64,000 bases of DNA from Heterostelium multicystogenum (GCA_003667245.1 RCNN01000093.1:1-64000), one strand, 5' to 3'; shown: positions 1-12,402, counted from the first letter of the stretch. The notes: generated from the sequence alone by a model not told the origin. Numbers and translations are program-made.

Positions 1-100
1 TCAATCGATCAATCAATTGATCAATCATTTAACACCGATTGATTATCACTCATAGGAAATTGCACAAATATTAGATAAACTTCCGGAGAAACACTCACAG

Positions 101-1186
101 GCAAAGAAGATTTAGTCAAAAGCTACATTGACAAACATACCTATAGAGAGATGTTCAACGACTTGAAGATGTCCTACAACCTACTGCTGAGTGGATATGG
201 CTCAAAGAAAGATTTCATTCAGAGCTTTGTGAAAGAGTATTGTACAGATGGACCCTGCCATTCAAAATATATGGTTACCTACCTTCATTCAATATAAAAG
301 ATGTATGTCTGTCCTATCACGTCTTTCTCCAAAGACACCTATCTAACTAACCCTATCATATCATTTCATATCATATCACTATTAAACAGTTATTATATTG
401 TATATCATATGAACTCTTTCGTTCACAAGAGAGATTTACATCACCCATACTTCATTGTGAACATATCAAATCATTATTTGAAGCTAAAAATCAAAACCAA
501 CAACAACCTGGTCATACCAATAGCAATGGTTTCGAATCATATCAGTATCTGTACATAGTTGTTCACATAATTGAAGGAGTAGCGCTTAGAAGTGTTAAAG
601 TACAAAGATTGCTCGCTTATCTTGCAGAGATTAAAAATATTCATTTCATTTGCTCTATTGATCATTTCAACAGCTATATGTGTATGTATTGATTCAGTGC
701 AACTAAACGTATACTCGATAAACTAAACTAAACTAATGCTCATTATATATATAAACCATGGTATTACAGTATGGGATATAAATTTACAAGTACAATTCAA
801 TTTCGTCACTTATTCTGTACCAACTTTTTCAAGATATATTGTGGAAACAGCATATGAAGTACCACTCATAAACAAGGGATCAAAGATTCAATGGAAGTCC
901 ATTGTGACTATACTCAAGAGTTTACCCGCCAAATGCACGAGGAGTATTCCAGGAGCTGTTAGAGTATATTATTGCCAACAAGGAGCAGGAGCGTGAGAAA
1001 AAATGCCATTCAATCTGCTCTTTGATAAATGTGTCGAGTCATTCTTGGTCGTCGGAATCAATGTTGAATACACTGCTGGTGGAGTTCAATGACCATGGTG
1101 TCATTCAGACAAAGGTGGAGCATGGCGAGTCATATCTTACCATCCCAGTCGCACATGCTTCACTTAACAAATCTTGGAAGAAATGA
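101..1186 (+). CDS. orcB: Origin recognition complex subunit 2, 3' part
   Basis: C-terminal half of ORC2, the origin recognition complex subunit that helps mark nuclear replication origins. The gene begins upstream of the window. An exon from about 101 carries the ORC2 signature LLLSGYGSKKDF (168-225), then GYLPSFNIKDV. An intron at about 302-389 is followed by YIVVHIIEGVALRS and the ICSIDHFNS motif (540-675). A second intron at about 684-769 precedes the WD box and the TFSRYIVETAYE motif (770-870). The last part, PNARGVFQELLEYI to KSWKK, stops at 1184-1186. The reading frame slips near 255 (ccctgcc) and near 925 (acccgcc). Removing one C at the second site restores LPPNARG, so an indel error is likelier than decay. 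Family assignment is firm; exact exon borders are not. Confidence 0.82.
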
Positions 1187-1380
1187 AAGAGATGAAATAG
1201 GATCCATAAAATATAACTAAACTAAATAGCAATCAACTGTCAATCTCAGTAGGCTTGATGGATTGATACATTCAATATACATATGTGTATTATTTTATTT
1301 CTGGTTGTTTGTTCTGATAGGTGTTGGACAGAGTTGGTTGTGTTGTTACAAATAAATAGCATGTTCTTTGTGAAATAAAA

Positions 1381-2758
1381 TTATAGTAGTTGAACAAAGT
1401 TGGCTGGGAATGTTCCTGTGAATCCTTGACATTCACCAAATCCACCATCCACCTCGTCTGATGTATCGTGAATGTTGATGATATCTCCAGCATAGAATGA
1501 AAGATCACCTTCAGCTGCTGCTTCATAATCGTATAGTGCTTTGGCCTGTTGTCCTGTTCCAGATTGTGCTGATTGATCATAAGATTGATCGTATCCAGAT
1601 TGGTCATATTGTTGATTTTGGTCATATGATTGATCGTATGATTGGTCATATCCAGATTGATCATAATGTTGGTTTTGATCGTATGATTGATCGTATGATT
1701 GGTCGTATCCAGATTGATCATAATGTTGATTTTGATCATATGATTGATCGTATCCTGATTGATCATATCCTGATTGATCATATCCAGATTGATCGTAGCC
1801 AGATTGGTCATATGATTGATCGTATCCTTGGTCGTATGTTTGTTCGTAAACTGGTTCTGGTTCTGGTTCTGGGACTGCAACTCTCTTTGGTGGGGGTGGT
1901 GGAGCTTTCTTTGGTGGTGCAGCTGGCTCTGGAGCTGGAGCTGGTGTGAATTTGACTGGGGCTGGAGCTGGTTTGGCTTTTGACTGGAGGTGGTGCAGCA
2001 ACTGGTTCTGGAGCTGGAGCTGGAGCGAATCTTGTTGGAGCTGGAGCAACTGGCTTGGGAGCAACAGCTGGTTTTACTGGAGCAGGAGCAGCTGGTTCTG
2101 GAGTGAATTTGACTGGAGCAGGGGCTGGTGGTTGGAATTTGACTGGAGCACCCTTTGGTGTTGGGACTGATCTTGGAGCTGGTGGAGCAGCTGTAACTGG
2201 GGCTGGAGCTGGAGCAGCTGGCTCTGCTGGTTTGAATGCAGTACTGGGTTTTTGAGAATGGTTTTGACATTGGTTTTGCAACTGGTTTAGGTGAAGGTGT
2301 AGTTGCTATACCACCTCCACTAAATATAGCAGGATTCTTTCGAATCGGTTCGTGTACCACCCTAGACGCTACAGTTGGTACTTTATCAACTGGAGCTGAC
2401 TTTTGAATTAAATCTTTACCTGCTTCTGCTGCTGATGCACCACCTTGTTTTTTGTGTTTGTTTAGAATTATCGATATTGTTTTCATTCTAATATTTTAAA
2501 CATGATATCAATCCATTAATTAATTAGCAAGATAGACTCAAGTGATGTATATTTTGTATATATTACTTACGACAAAATCTGGATCAGTATCCCATCCATC
2601 GTCATCATTGACACTTAATTTATTAATCTGTAAATATGAATCAATCAATCAATGAAAAATATGTTAGAATTATTGTTTCGTTTGGTTTAGTTTAGTTAAC
2701 CAATGTTTAGAAAGTATGTACATACATCAACAATATTTCCAACTAATTTGTTTGTCAT
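1381..2758 (-). CDS. Cortactin-like acidic start + P/A-rich + YDQ repeats + SH3 protein
   Basis: Probable actin-cytoskeleton adaptor. Exon 1 starts at ATG 2756-2758 (MTNKLVGNIVD). A second small exon (about 2572-2630) encodes NDDDGWDTDPDFV, which closely resembles the acidic N-terminus of cortactin/HS1 (DDWETDPDFVND) that binds Arp2/3. Exon 3 gives GGASAAEAGKDLIQ, a long Pro/Ala-rich stretch (about 1870-2280), 19-residue YDQ repeats, and a C-terminal SH3 with ALYDYEAAAEGDLSF and GTFPANFV ending at 1381. No cortactin repeats are visible. Where SH3 domains usually carry a W-W pair after DG, this one reads DGGFGE (about 1437-1456). The frame slips near 2455, 2250 and 1980. The SH3 is certain. 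The cortactin relationship is an inference from one motif plus the overall domain order. Confidence 0.7.
1611..1781. repeat. 57-bp coding tandem repeat (YDQ repeats)
   Basis: Three head-to-tail units of 57 bp begin at 1611, 1668 and 1725. On the minus strand each encodes 19 residues made of YDQS, GYDQS and NQ blocks. Unit length is a multiple of three, so copy number can change without breaking the frame. Shorter YDQSG units continue to about 1850. Confidence 0.85.
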
Positions 2759-3176
2759 TTTCCTCTTCTCTAAGGTTACCTTAGTTAACTAATAATAAAT
2801 AATAAAAATGTACAAGATATAATATAGGTTTGTAGTATAATATAAGTTTATAATATATCAAAGATAGATATCTAATCAAACTTTAATTTTAATGAATTTA
2901 AGGAAAATGGGATGGCATTCACAATAGTCAGAACTATTGTTTAAATGCAAGATTAGTGATTTTCAACCAAAAAAAAAAATTAAAAAAAAAATAAATAAAA
3001 TCTACCTATTTTTATTTGAATTTGGGATGACTGAAATGGGTGTGTTGTGGGTCAGTGATAGATTAATTATTAGATTATAAATGGATAGATATAAATTTGT
3101 ATATCTATTTTATCTATTTACATGAAATTAATAATAGGATATAATATATAGTTTTATGATTGTAATTTGATGGATG
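2759..3176. other. Intergenic, no gene seen
   Basis: AT-rich DNA between the start of the SH3 gene and the 3' end of the next minus-strand gene, with poly-A runs near 2969-3000. It should hold the SH3 gene promoter. No RNA gene or conserved coding sequence was recognised. Confidence 0.6.
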
Positions 3177-4293
3177 TTATCTTGATGAAAGTAATCTAAA
3201 GGCAGAGGCTGGTGTAGGAACGAATTTCAAAAGGTTTGTCATGGAGGTACTGCTCTGTTGTTGTTTTTGTTCTGCGTCGGCTTTCTGTTTCTCGGTGATC
3301 AATTGGTAGAGCTCAAATTGATTCTCCATGGCAAAGATACGGGATTCAATGTTTTCGAGATTTGCTGCCTTCTTGGTGGACCATTCTCGAATGTCGCGCT
3401 TCAAAATGGTCAATTCGTTCTGCAGCTGTACTACAATGGAGTGAACTTCTTTTTCTTGCTTTTTGAAGAGCTGCTTGTTTCGATCGTCTTGTTGTTTCAG
3501 TTGAGTCTCGACATATTTCTTCATTAGCTCGAATTCTATCGCAGAGTCGGAACGATCACGAGTCAGATAGGTAGCACTGTTTCTGTTCGGAGAGGCTGAA
3601 CCGCCCGATTCGGTCGATCCGCCCGTTGTGCTGATGCCGCCTATTGACATGTCGAGTGGTTCCAAACCGGTGTATCCATCGATTCGCTTTTTAAAGTGAT
3701 CCAAAACATAGAAAATCGGCTGGTAAGTTGTGACAAAAGATGCGATAATGACAAAGTATGGATGCAAAAGCTGACTCAGAGTCGACAATGAATATCGAAC
3801 ACAGAAAATCTCTAATGAATACCAACTGAACAATGCCACAAATGGACAAAGTGCTGAAATTATTAACAACCTATGAATAGATTAATTAAAGTTAATGCTC
3901 GAACTTCGCCCTTAAAGAGATGAACAATACTGACTTCCACTCCATAGAATATAATTCTTTGAGTTGATTCTTTACGGCATCGCTATCGGGACTGATTTGT
4001 TGCAGGTCCTTGAGGTGCAAAGATTTTTCTTTGACCATAAAATATAGTTTTAGAGGTGTTTTAAATATGAAAATAAAGAAAGCCACTGCTATGTACCAAA
4101 CTATCAAGTCTAAGGCTGCTTGTAGTGTTATTTTCTGTCATTGTCATATGATATTGATTTAGTATTGTAACACAAGCCTCCCCAAAGGTTCTTCTCTTGA
4201 TTTGAAATCGATACTTACATTGGAATGAACAGCAAGCATCAGTGGGATGACTATAAAAACAGTCACCGACTGCAAGGCCTTTCCAAAAGACAT
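3177..4293 (-). CDS. Multi-pass membrane protein with C-terminal coiled coil
   Basis: Unrecognised three-exon gene. Exon 1 (ATG 4291-4293) encodes a hydrophobic segment, MSFGKALQSVTVFIVIPLML, ending at a GTAAGT donor. Exon 2 (about 4134-3942) adds a second hydrophobic segment (LIVWYIAVAFFIFIFK) and a charged loop. A GTCAGT donor joins exon 3 through EWK to LLIISALCPFVALFSW and further hydrophobic segments. The second half is hydrophilic: a Gly/Ser patch, then a Gln/Lys/Glu-rich heptad-like stretch from about 3520 to 3240 (KKYVETQLKQQDDRNKQ, LQNELTILKRDI) that predicts a coiled coil. About four membrane spans followed by a cytosolic coiled coil would suit an organelle-shaping or tethering protein, but no family is recognised. 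Confidence 0.6.
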
Positions 4294-5815
4294 TTTTATA
4301 ACAAGCAATACAATGTATAATAAGAGATGAATATTGATAGGATCGATAGATAGAGATATTTTAATATAATTTACTTAAATTATTTTATCAATTCAAATAT
4401 ATGTTTTTTTACATTTAACAAAACATTACTAATGTTAAATGAAGAATTAGAATGCGAATGAAAGAAACACAGTAATCTAAGCTACAATTACCAAGAAACC
4501 AAATAATTATCTACAACTCAAATAGTAATTTATCACAACAATATTAATATTATTAATAATAATAATTTAAAATTAAATTGGATTTAATTAAAATCTATGT
4601 TGAGTTCTATTGTTGGTTTTATTCCTCAATAATAATAATGATAATAATATATTAAGTTGTTGTGTTGTGTGTTTTGATGTTATTGTTGTTGTTGTTATAG
4701 TAATAGATATAGTTGTTATTACTAAACTCGATGCAGTTTTAAATATATATATATAAATATATATTAATAATAGTAGGAGTATTGATAATATTCATAAATT
4801 ATCATTCCAAGGATTAAAGTTCCCACATACCACTACCACCTTTATTATTATCATTCAAGCAAACAAACAAACGCTTTGGAATTAATTAATAATAATAATA
4901 ATCTTAAAGTACCACTTTAAAGGTGTGGGGTTTTAGGTGAGGTGAAGCACTTCTTTTAAACACATGATTCACCCCCAAAACATTACATAAGGGTTTTACT
5001 TTTTTTGGACCTCATTTCATTCATTCATTCAATCACATTACGATAAATAAAGATGTTAACAATAATTATGTCTAGAAATAGAAAATGAAATTAATTTTAA
5101 TTTATTGAACATCATCTATGCATTTTTAATCAAAGCAGAAAAAAGATCATTTTCATAATCCCATTTTTAGATGATGTTCAATAAATTAGTGCAATATTCA
5201 TAATTCATAGTTCTATTGATAACTAATTTATAATAATATAAATTTATAAATTAGATTGGGATCAAACTGATCATTCATGGTGTTAGAATGTAAAGAAAAC
5301 ATACAATATCACATAGCAATGATTTGCATTGAAATATTCTATGGGCTAACTACCTATATCTACATGTGAGGATTATATAGATCAAGAATGGTATATTAAT
5401 AGTGTAGTTGTTCGAGGTGGGTGTTTTTGATTAAATGTTAAATAATTTATAGGATTGTAGGACAATATATCTAGATTTATCCTCATACACTTTTCTCATT
5501 TGCATCCATCCCCCATATAAATATAGGCATCGGAGTTGGGAGTTTTGTTTTATGTTTTTTTTGATTTTTTTGATAAAAGATGATCAAAACAACAACTTCT
5601 TTGTATATTTTTCTTAAAATATTTGATAATTAGGTCCTTTTTTGTAAAAGAAATATTTTTGTATAAATATTATGATAGTATTTTGATTTCATATGGATAT
5701 ATATTTGATACTACATTTTTTATCAACTTTCTACTCATTAAAAAAAAGTATTTAAAACAAGGATCCATGTTAAATTATGGTTATTAAATCATTTTATTCC
5801 GTATTTTATTTAAAA
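4294..5815. other. Intergenic between divergent genes
   Basis: About 1.5 kb of very AT-rich DNA between a minus-strand and a plus-strand gene, so it probably holds both promoters. It contains AAT/ATT microsatellites (4540-4650), long T runs and one perfect inverted repeat (separate entry). No coding sequence was recognised. Confidence 0.6.
5098..5188. repeat. Perfect 21-bp inverted repeat with 49-nt loop
   Basis: The arm at 5098-5118 (TTATTGAACATCATCTA core) is exactly complementary to 5168-5188, separated by 49 nt. A transcript would form a 21-bp uninterrupted stem. It lies in non-coding DNA between divergent genes. It could be a small-RNA precursor, a remnant of a small inverted-repeat element or a chance palindrome. 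No transcription evidence is visible. Confidence 0.75.
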
Positions 5816-8800
5816 ATGAAGAATAATAAATATTTATTACTACTACTGTGTGTAATTTTGTATTTGGTCATGTGTACTTGCAGTACCCAGTTTACCAAAT
5901 AATGAATGTAAGTTTAATTTAATTTAATAGTAAACCAAATTTTAGTTACTAATTTTTGAAAAACTAATAAATAACATTTTAAATACTAGTGATGTCATTA
6001 AGATGGATAATTCAACAAGTAAGTATATATATATGCTATTATAATAAAAAATATTCAAGTTTCTTTTGATATTAATTTTTTAAATAGTATCAAATGGATG
6101 TTAATATTAGTGGAACTTCATGTGAAGACATTTTAAAAAGGTAACAACTATTTTGGTTGCTCAGTGGTTGGAGATGTTCAAACTGTGGTGACAATGTAAG
6201 AGGAATAATGAAGAATCTTATTAAAAAGATCAATTATTAATGTATAACTTTTAGTACAATCGAAACTAAAACACCTTTCGACAATGGAGAACCAGAAAGA
6301 ATCACTCAGTTATTTTTCCCAAATCTTACCGGTATATTTTTTCAAACCAAGATTGGATTAAAAAATGAATCATACAACATCCTTAATCTTCTTGATAACC
6401 CAATCAATGCTAAACTTTCATATATTAGATTTACCAATGCGAATGTTTCAATTCCCGTAAAAATTTCCTACTCATCTGAAAGTTTTAAAATCAATTGTAA
6501 GATACAGATAAAATTTAGTTAAACCACAAAAAAATTAATAATATAATTCCAGAACTCTTAATAGCTGCAAAATATACAAACAATATTACCACTTCTACTC
6601 TTTTAACTCTTTTATTAGGGTTTTCCTTATGTCCAACATCATATTTACCTCCAATAATGAACTTCAAATTGATTCTACTCAAAGCTATCCTAATTTGGAG
6701 AGTTTGTAAGTATATTTTCATTTTCCAGTAATTATTATTAACCATATCATGACTTTTTAAAAAGTAATATTGTTGATGTGAACAACATTGAAACTTTTGG
6801 GCTAGTAACGATTAATGAGTATACATTCCCTAATCTAAGAACATTGTAAGTAATGAATCAATTTTTATATTATAATTACTTACAATACTATACCATAAAA
6901 ATCACTTAGTGGATTGATGCTACACAAAGTCTCCAATGTTATAGTTGATTCCTATGCTTTAACTTATCTGTAATTATATTTATTCATTCTTTATGTAATA
7001 CCAGTTTATTAACATATTTTTTAAAAGAAATCTTGTAAATGCTAATCTTCAAATGAAAAACAATTTAAATTTAACTCAACTGTAAAGAATATTCATACAT
7101 GTACCATAGAAAGAATATATAACTTATATGAATCTATTTACACTAAAATAGCCTTTTATCTTCAGTAAATTCTTCAGTTACAGACTTTTCTAATTTTCTA
7201 TCTTTACAAATTTTGTAAGTAAATTTTAAAATCCATGAAAGTATTCAATTACTAAATATTATTTTCTAATTTTATAGATTATTGGAAAATTGTCTTTCAC
7301 CTTTATTAAAAGCAAGGAAACTTTTGCAACTGTAAAATATTATAGATAGAACAAGTTTTTCTTTCATTTATACTAATTGTATTCAAACTAATTTTCCATA
7401 TAGTTCCGTATATAATACACCAGTTCCATTCGTTCCTGATTTTTCATGGTTTCAACCAAAGTTTATTTTGTAAATTTAAATAATTAATCATCAATTTTAA
7501 GATATTAACTGATTATTTATAGAACTCTTATAGATACTAATAGTAATGGATATTTGGAAGATTTATATTTTTTTGGAACCAGATTTCATTCTACGTGCAT
7601 GGAGTCCAAAATCTTACAAGCCAGATTTACGACTCAATGTGCTCAATCAACAATTTTTTCATTAAAAATATTACTATGGAATCTGCTTATGTTCCTGATT
7701 GCTTTTGGTGCTATTGGGATGAAGTTGGAAATAAGCTTCCTGATGGTACTGCTTCTCCACCATCAAATTTCAAGTGCAGTAAGTTAAATTCATATTCATG
7801 TCTGATTTTCAACTAAAAATATAATTGATTTATATAGATGTATCGATATATACATATGGTTATAATACCAATAAAGATCAAAATGAAATTATCATCAAAG
7901 GAAATAATCTGGGATACGGAGAAGATAACTCAGCTTTGTTATATAGAATTACATCAAACAAAAGATTTAGGTAATATTCTCCTACTACTCTTAAAGTCGA
8001 TATTCTCAATATTAATAATCTTTATTTTTAAAGGTATATGATTTCTCAACAATCTGGAAGATCGAATATTAGTTTTTGCTCAATCTAGAGGTTTCAATTT
8101 TGAAATTTTTTGGGGTCCACCATGTAAGTAGAAACTGGAAAGTTGTATTAAATATTATTTAATACTGATATTATTATTATATATAAGTAAATGTACAATA
8201 TATTCATCATGAGAATCTGATAAATGGAGATTTACAACTTACTCTTTTTGGTACATTCAACTTGTATGCACCACTCCAAGTTGATGTCGAAGGATTTACG
8301 AAAAAGTGTCAAATTACTTCCAATACCACATCAATTTTAACCTGTATTCTCGCCAATACCACACCACAACTATACCTCTTTTGATTAATACTCAAGACTC
8401 TATATCTAGTGTTTCACTCTATAGCTCATTAGGTATGCAAATAAAAACCTACTACTAGTCATTTCAATTTGCTAACTATTTTGTCTAAAATACTATAGAT
8501 TTTAAAATAACTAATTTGTCTCCAATTTCTACTGAAGAAACTGAGATAACTATTGGTGGAAAACTATGGTCCAAACCCATTTAATGTATCCGCCATCATT
8601 TCCAATAGTATCATTTGCAAACTAACTACTTCTTTGAATGCCACTCACTTAAAATGCAATGTTCCAAGTAGATTATTAGCAAATACCGTTTATTCTTTGA
8701 AGGTATTTGCAAATGGATATAACGATTCAAGAGACTTATTTATTTCTAGACAAAAACTGTGGATCTGAATGTAGTGGACATGGTTCATGTGTTTCTGGAA

Positions 8801-9700
8801 CATGCGTTTGTAATACAGGATATAGTGGCTTCTATTGTGAGTCAGAAACCATTCCAGTGGTAGTAGTTCCAAATCCAATATCCCCCTCACCTACAATAAT
8901 TGGACGTGATGGTTTGAACTTTACCTTCAACATTATTGCTATTCAGGAGCTAAATCAAGAAAGATCAGGTCGTGAAGGAAGTACTTACTAAAGAATGGAA
9001 TTTCGTTCAGTCTGACACAAACGAAATTACTCGTGCTGTCTATAGATTGAAATTATCAACCCAACAGACCAAGTTGTTGAATCTATTGTTGAGCAATCAA
9101 CTTTGCAAAGAGTGGTGGAGTTTGCCGGACAGTCAATTACTTACCCAGCCTACAGCACAAAAGCTTACTTTGAATATAGAAAAATGGTCTTTCACAGACA
9201 GACTAAACAAGATGAGAGTTCTCTTGGAATCAAAATCATTCTCTCGTGTAGAGTCGTGCTCTACTAAGCAACCCATTAAAATCGACTACAACAACAGTGA
9301 TACCGGTATCGACTTTATCAAAATATCAATTAGTGATGTTTCTTTGTATGGAAGATTCTTACCGTTTGCTGAAGCCGACTCACGTACTGTAGTCATCCGT
9401 AACGAAATAGTAAACTCTACTGGTGATAGTGTAACGATTGGAATGATTCTGCCATACTGCACAAAGTGTATCATAGACCCTGACTTTTCCGTATTGGTAG
9501 AAAACACAAATCAAATGCAAACCGATGGATGTAAAGACCCCAAGTTTGCAGCATGGAAAATAGCAACCATCGTAGTTGTTAGTGGTGTAGTAGCCATTGC
9601 TGCTGTCACTGCTTCTGTTATCACATACAGAAGAAAACGTAGATATCTAAAGCAAAGTAAAAAAATTCAACATAAATTAAGCATATACGATAAATCTTAA
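5816..9700 (+). CDS. ComC-like LRR / IPT / EGF cell-surface protein
   Basis: Dictyostelid surface glycoprotein of the ComC (EGF-like) type. ATG 5816-5818 starts a signal peptide (MKNNKYLLLLCVILYLVM). A series of short exons from about 6100 to 7530 each encode one leucine-rich repeat and end at donors at 6706, 6846, 6970, 7082, 7215, 7332 and 7470. An IPT/TIG-like domain follows (GNNLGYGEDNSALLYR, about 7890-7960), then more Ig-like sequence. An EGF module (CSGHGSCVSGTCVCNTG, about 8770-8835) precedes the ComC-type juxtamembrane domain ending in YCTKCIIDPDFSVLV (about 9457-9500). One transmembrane helix (IATIVVVSGVVAIAAVTAS, about 9557-9615) and a short basic tail end at 9698-9700. The frame slips several times, clearly near 9205 (gaaaaatgg). 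The family is expected to act in cell-cell communication during development. Inner exon borders are approximate. Confidence 0.75.
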
Positions 9701-9814
9701 ATAAATCCAATAATTTCTTCTGGGTAACAATTTAAAAGTGGGACTTAACTCTTGGTGCATACCCTATAATCATAAAAGGTTCAAGAAAAAAATTTAAATA
9801 AACAAAAGTCAATA

Positions 9815-10120
9815 TGGCTGAGTCAAAAGAGGAATAAGACAAGGAGAAAGCAAAAAGCTCTTAAACTATGATTTCTCTTTATTTATACTTAAAGAGTGAA
9901 TTCAAAGGATTTACAAATTATTTTTGGTGTGAATACTATTAAGAAGGATTAAAATAGAAATGAATCTCAGGTTATCCTTTCACCAGCAAATCCAGGCAAC
10001 TTTTACATTGGATTGAGCAGTAGTGGAGTTGGTAGCGGTATTGATCTTAGTATCAAACTTTGGAAGTCCTTTGAACTGAAAGTGATGGCTTTGATGTTAT
10101 CTATTGTTGTTTATGAAAGA
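9815..10120 (+). pseudogene. Possible degraded coding sequence
   Basis: An ATG at about 9815 gives only MAESKEE before a stop. Further on, about 9960-10110 encodes ESQVILSPANPGNFYIGLSS and GVGSGIDLSIKLWKSFELK, which look protein-like but are not in frame with the ATG. No family is recognised. This could be a decayed gene or a poorly sequenced small gene. Confidence 0.25.
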
Positions 10121-11261
10121 ATAATAAGAAGATGTAATTATTAATAAACTTATACATCCTTATAAAAAATTTTGAAGACTTACTGATCAACATTTTATAA
10201 AAAGAATATTCTGGAATTAAAAATAGTTTAGTAGTTTATATTTATTCGGTTTGGTTTGGTTTGGTTTTATGAAATAAATGATGGATAATCCGATTTAAAT
10301 AGTTGTTCTTTTCATCCATCTTTCATGTTGATGATAAATATTTTTATTTGATACATTGTATAATCATAAAATCCTATCCATAAATGATGAGATATTTATC
10401 AGAGTGTTTGGTATTAAAAAACTGAGTTAATGAAGGAATCAATTAGCTGAGAACATAAATATTTCTATTATGATGTGATGACCAATCAATCAAACTCACA
10501 TATTTTCACCCTTCCTCAATTAGAAATACTAGTATGTAGCTATTCATATGATGAAGCTAATCAATATCTGAATCGTTATACACTATTAATATTAACTCTT
10601 TTTATTGAAACAATATCAATATTAAAGTTATCTCGCCAACATTAACCATTGGTATATTTAAAAGAGTAACATTTGGAGAAAGAAAAAAAGTGATTGAGTG
10701 GGATTGGAGTGGGGTTAGGGTGGGTGAAAATGATATATCCTATCCAGTTACAATTAGTTTTGATTATTACATCTTTCATTAGAAGAGCCTAAATCTACTG
10801 TGAAATTAATAGGAAATTTTAACGAGTTTAATTAATTAAGTGGTATTCAAACTAATAGATTATTTAGTCATGAAATACTTTCATATTGATGGGAGAAGTC
10901 AACGAATTTCTCATTTAATAATGAAATATTCACTACGAGAAAAAGGACAGTCCAATGTGTTCGAACTTTACCAAGTTAATATTATAAGTATTATTTTTCA
11001 GATAACTTTCGTTTAGATTCAAGATGATGCCCCATTCCAAAAACAAGTATTACTTTTGTTATACATTTCCAATTAAGAGATTTGAAATCATTAAATATAT
11101 ATAATATATATATGATTGTCCTCACTTATTTTCCAAGATGGTCCAGGGGTTCTAGAGTAGATTTTTTCAGTAACTTAAAGTCCTGGTTACCAAAAATGTA
11201 AAAAGACAAGAGGGGTTTTACTGCTTTGGTTTGATATTATTATTTATTCAATGGAGAGGAC
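10121..11261. other. Intergenic, no gene seen
   Basis: About 1.1 kb of AT-rich DNA between the possible gene remnant and the 3' end of the BRCT gene. It includes a short GGTTT microsatellite near 10252-10268. No coding or RNA feature was recognised on either strand. Confidence 0.55.
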
Positions 11262-12402
11262 CTATAATGAATACTTTGCTTCATCCCCAAAATACACTTT
11301 TTTGGGTCTGCCTTGAGCACGTGGACCGGTTGGGCTTGCAGTAGGTATCCAACTCTGGAAACATTGAAGAGAGTGTAATGCTTTCACTTACTATGTGTCT
11401 GATGTTGGTGTGTGATGTCCCACTTTTGTTTGTGACGAAATCGGTGCTCTCTGACCCTATTTAGCATATCATTTACAAACAAGCCAAGCACATTAATTAG
11501 CTTGGAGTGGTCTACTTTGACCAAATCACTTAATATTTGGTTCACTCTAGTCTCATTCAGATATTTCATTGGATCATCAGACGAGTCGTCAACTCTAGAT
11601 AGGAGAGTCTTTAGAAGGACAGGATGGAAGACCTCCTCTAGACAATGTTCAACCAGACTATTCTTTTCGACATCAGAACTGGACAATGATTTCTTAACCA
11701 AGTCAAACAGCATGTTGAACTGTTTGTTCATTTGTTGTTGAGCGCAATTGTAGAATATCATCTTCTGAGTTTCTTTGAACATCGCGACAATATCGGACAT
11801 TTTCATTAAACTTTCTGAATCATCAACAGGCTGAAATCTAACCATTTCCTTTGTCTTTGATTTCTTTTTAGCCTGTTTGCTGGAGTCCTCACACAACTCC
11901 TCTTCCTTCTCACCTACTTCTTCCTTTTCTTTCTTTCTCTTTAATGTTGATTTATTCTTTACATTGTTTCTGCTCCACTACTTCTTCTTCCTCTTCTTCT
12001 GCGACCTCCTCTTTCTCTTTTTTTACTTTCTTTGCTATTGTTCCTTTCTTTGATTTGGATGTAGAGACCTCTTCTACCTCTTCTTTAGTTTCAACTTCTT
12101 CTGCCTTAACAGAGTTTGCCATGGTAAAAGATTTCTCATCTGCCCTCTTTCCAAGATTTACTGATTGGTATATGAAATCTTCAGATACAATATGTGAATC
12201 ACCAACACGCTTGAGTGCTTTTTTAACATTGTTTGTCTTTCTTTGATAGTTGATAGGGGTTGTTATCAAATGAGTACAACTGTCATTGAAGCTCTTCGTA
12301 GTCTTGCCACCATAATCACTTATCAAATTATAAATGTCGCTCTGATTGACACTGAAATTTACCACAGCAACTAAATACATAACCTTTGAATATATCTTTC
12401 AT
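11262..12402 (-). CDS. BRCT-domain nuclear protein
   Basis: The most likely start is ATG 12400-12402 (MKDIFKGYVFSCCGKF). A one-base slip at the AAATTT run near 12358 then joins it to SVNQSDIYNLISDYGGK. Together these make a complete BRCT domain (about 12120-12400) with GGKTTKSFNDSCTHLITT and the motif HIVSEDFIYQSV, closest in style to the BRCT of PARP-family proteins. A highly charged Lys/Glu linker follows (about 11900-12100), then a helical C-terminal region of about 150 residues with no recognised family. A GTAAGT donor near 11389 and an acceptor near 11360 suggest a last exon encoding GRPKKVYFGDEAKYSL, with a stop at 11262-11264. BRCT domains usually bind phosphoproteins in DNA repair. 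The catalytic domain of a PARP is absent. Confidence 0.65.

Noticed and set aside
301..558. 85-residue open frame at 301-558 as a separate gene
   Set aside because: It overlaps an ORC2 intron and the ORC2 exon from 390 onward, which is in another frame and matches the family.
1497..2255. Plus-strand open frames over the SH3 gene (Ile/His/Asp-rich and Gly/Ala-rich)
   Set aside because: They are antisense shadows of the YDQ and Pro/Ala repeats, and only the minus strand gives SH3 and NTA motifs.
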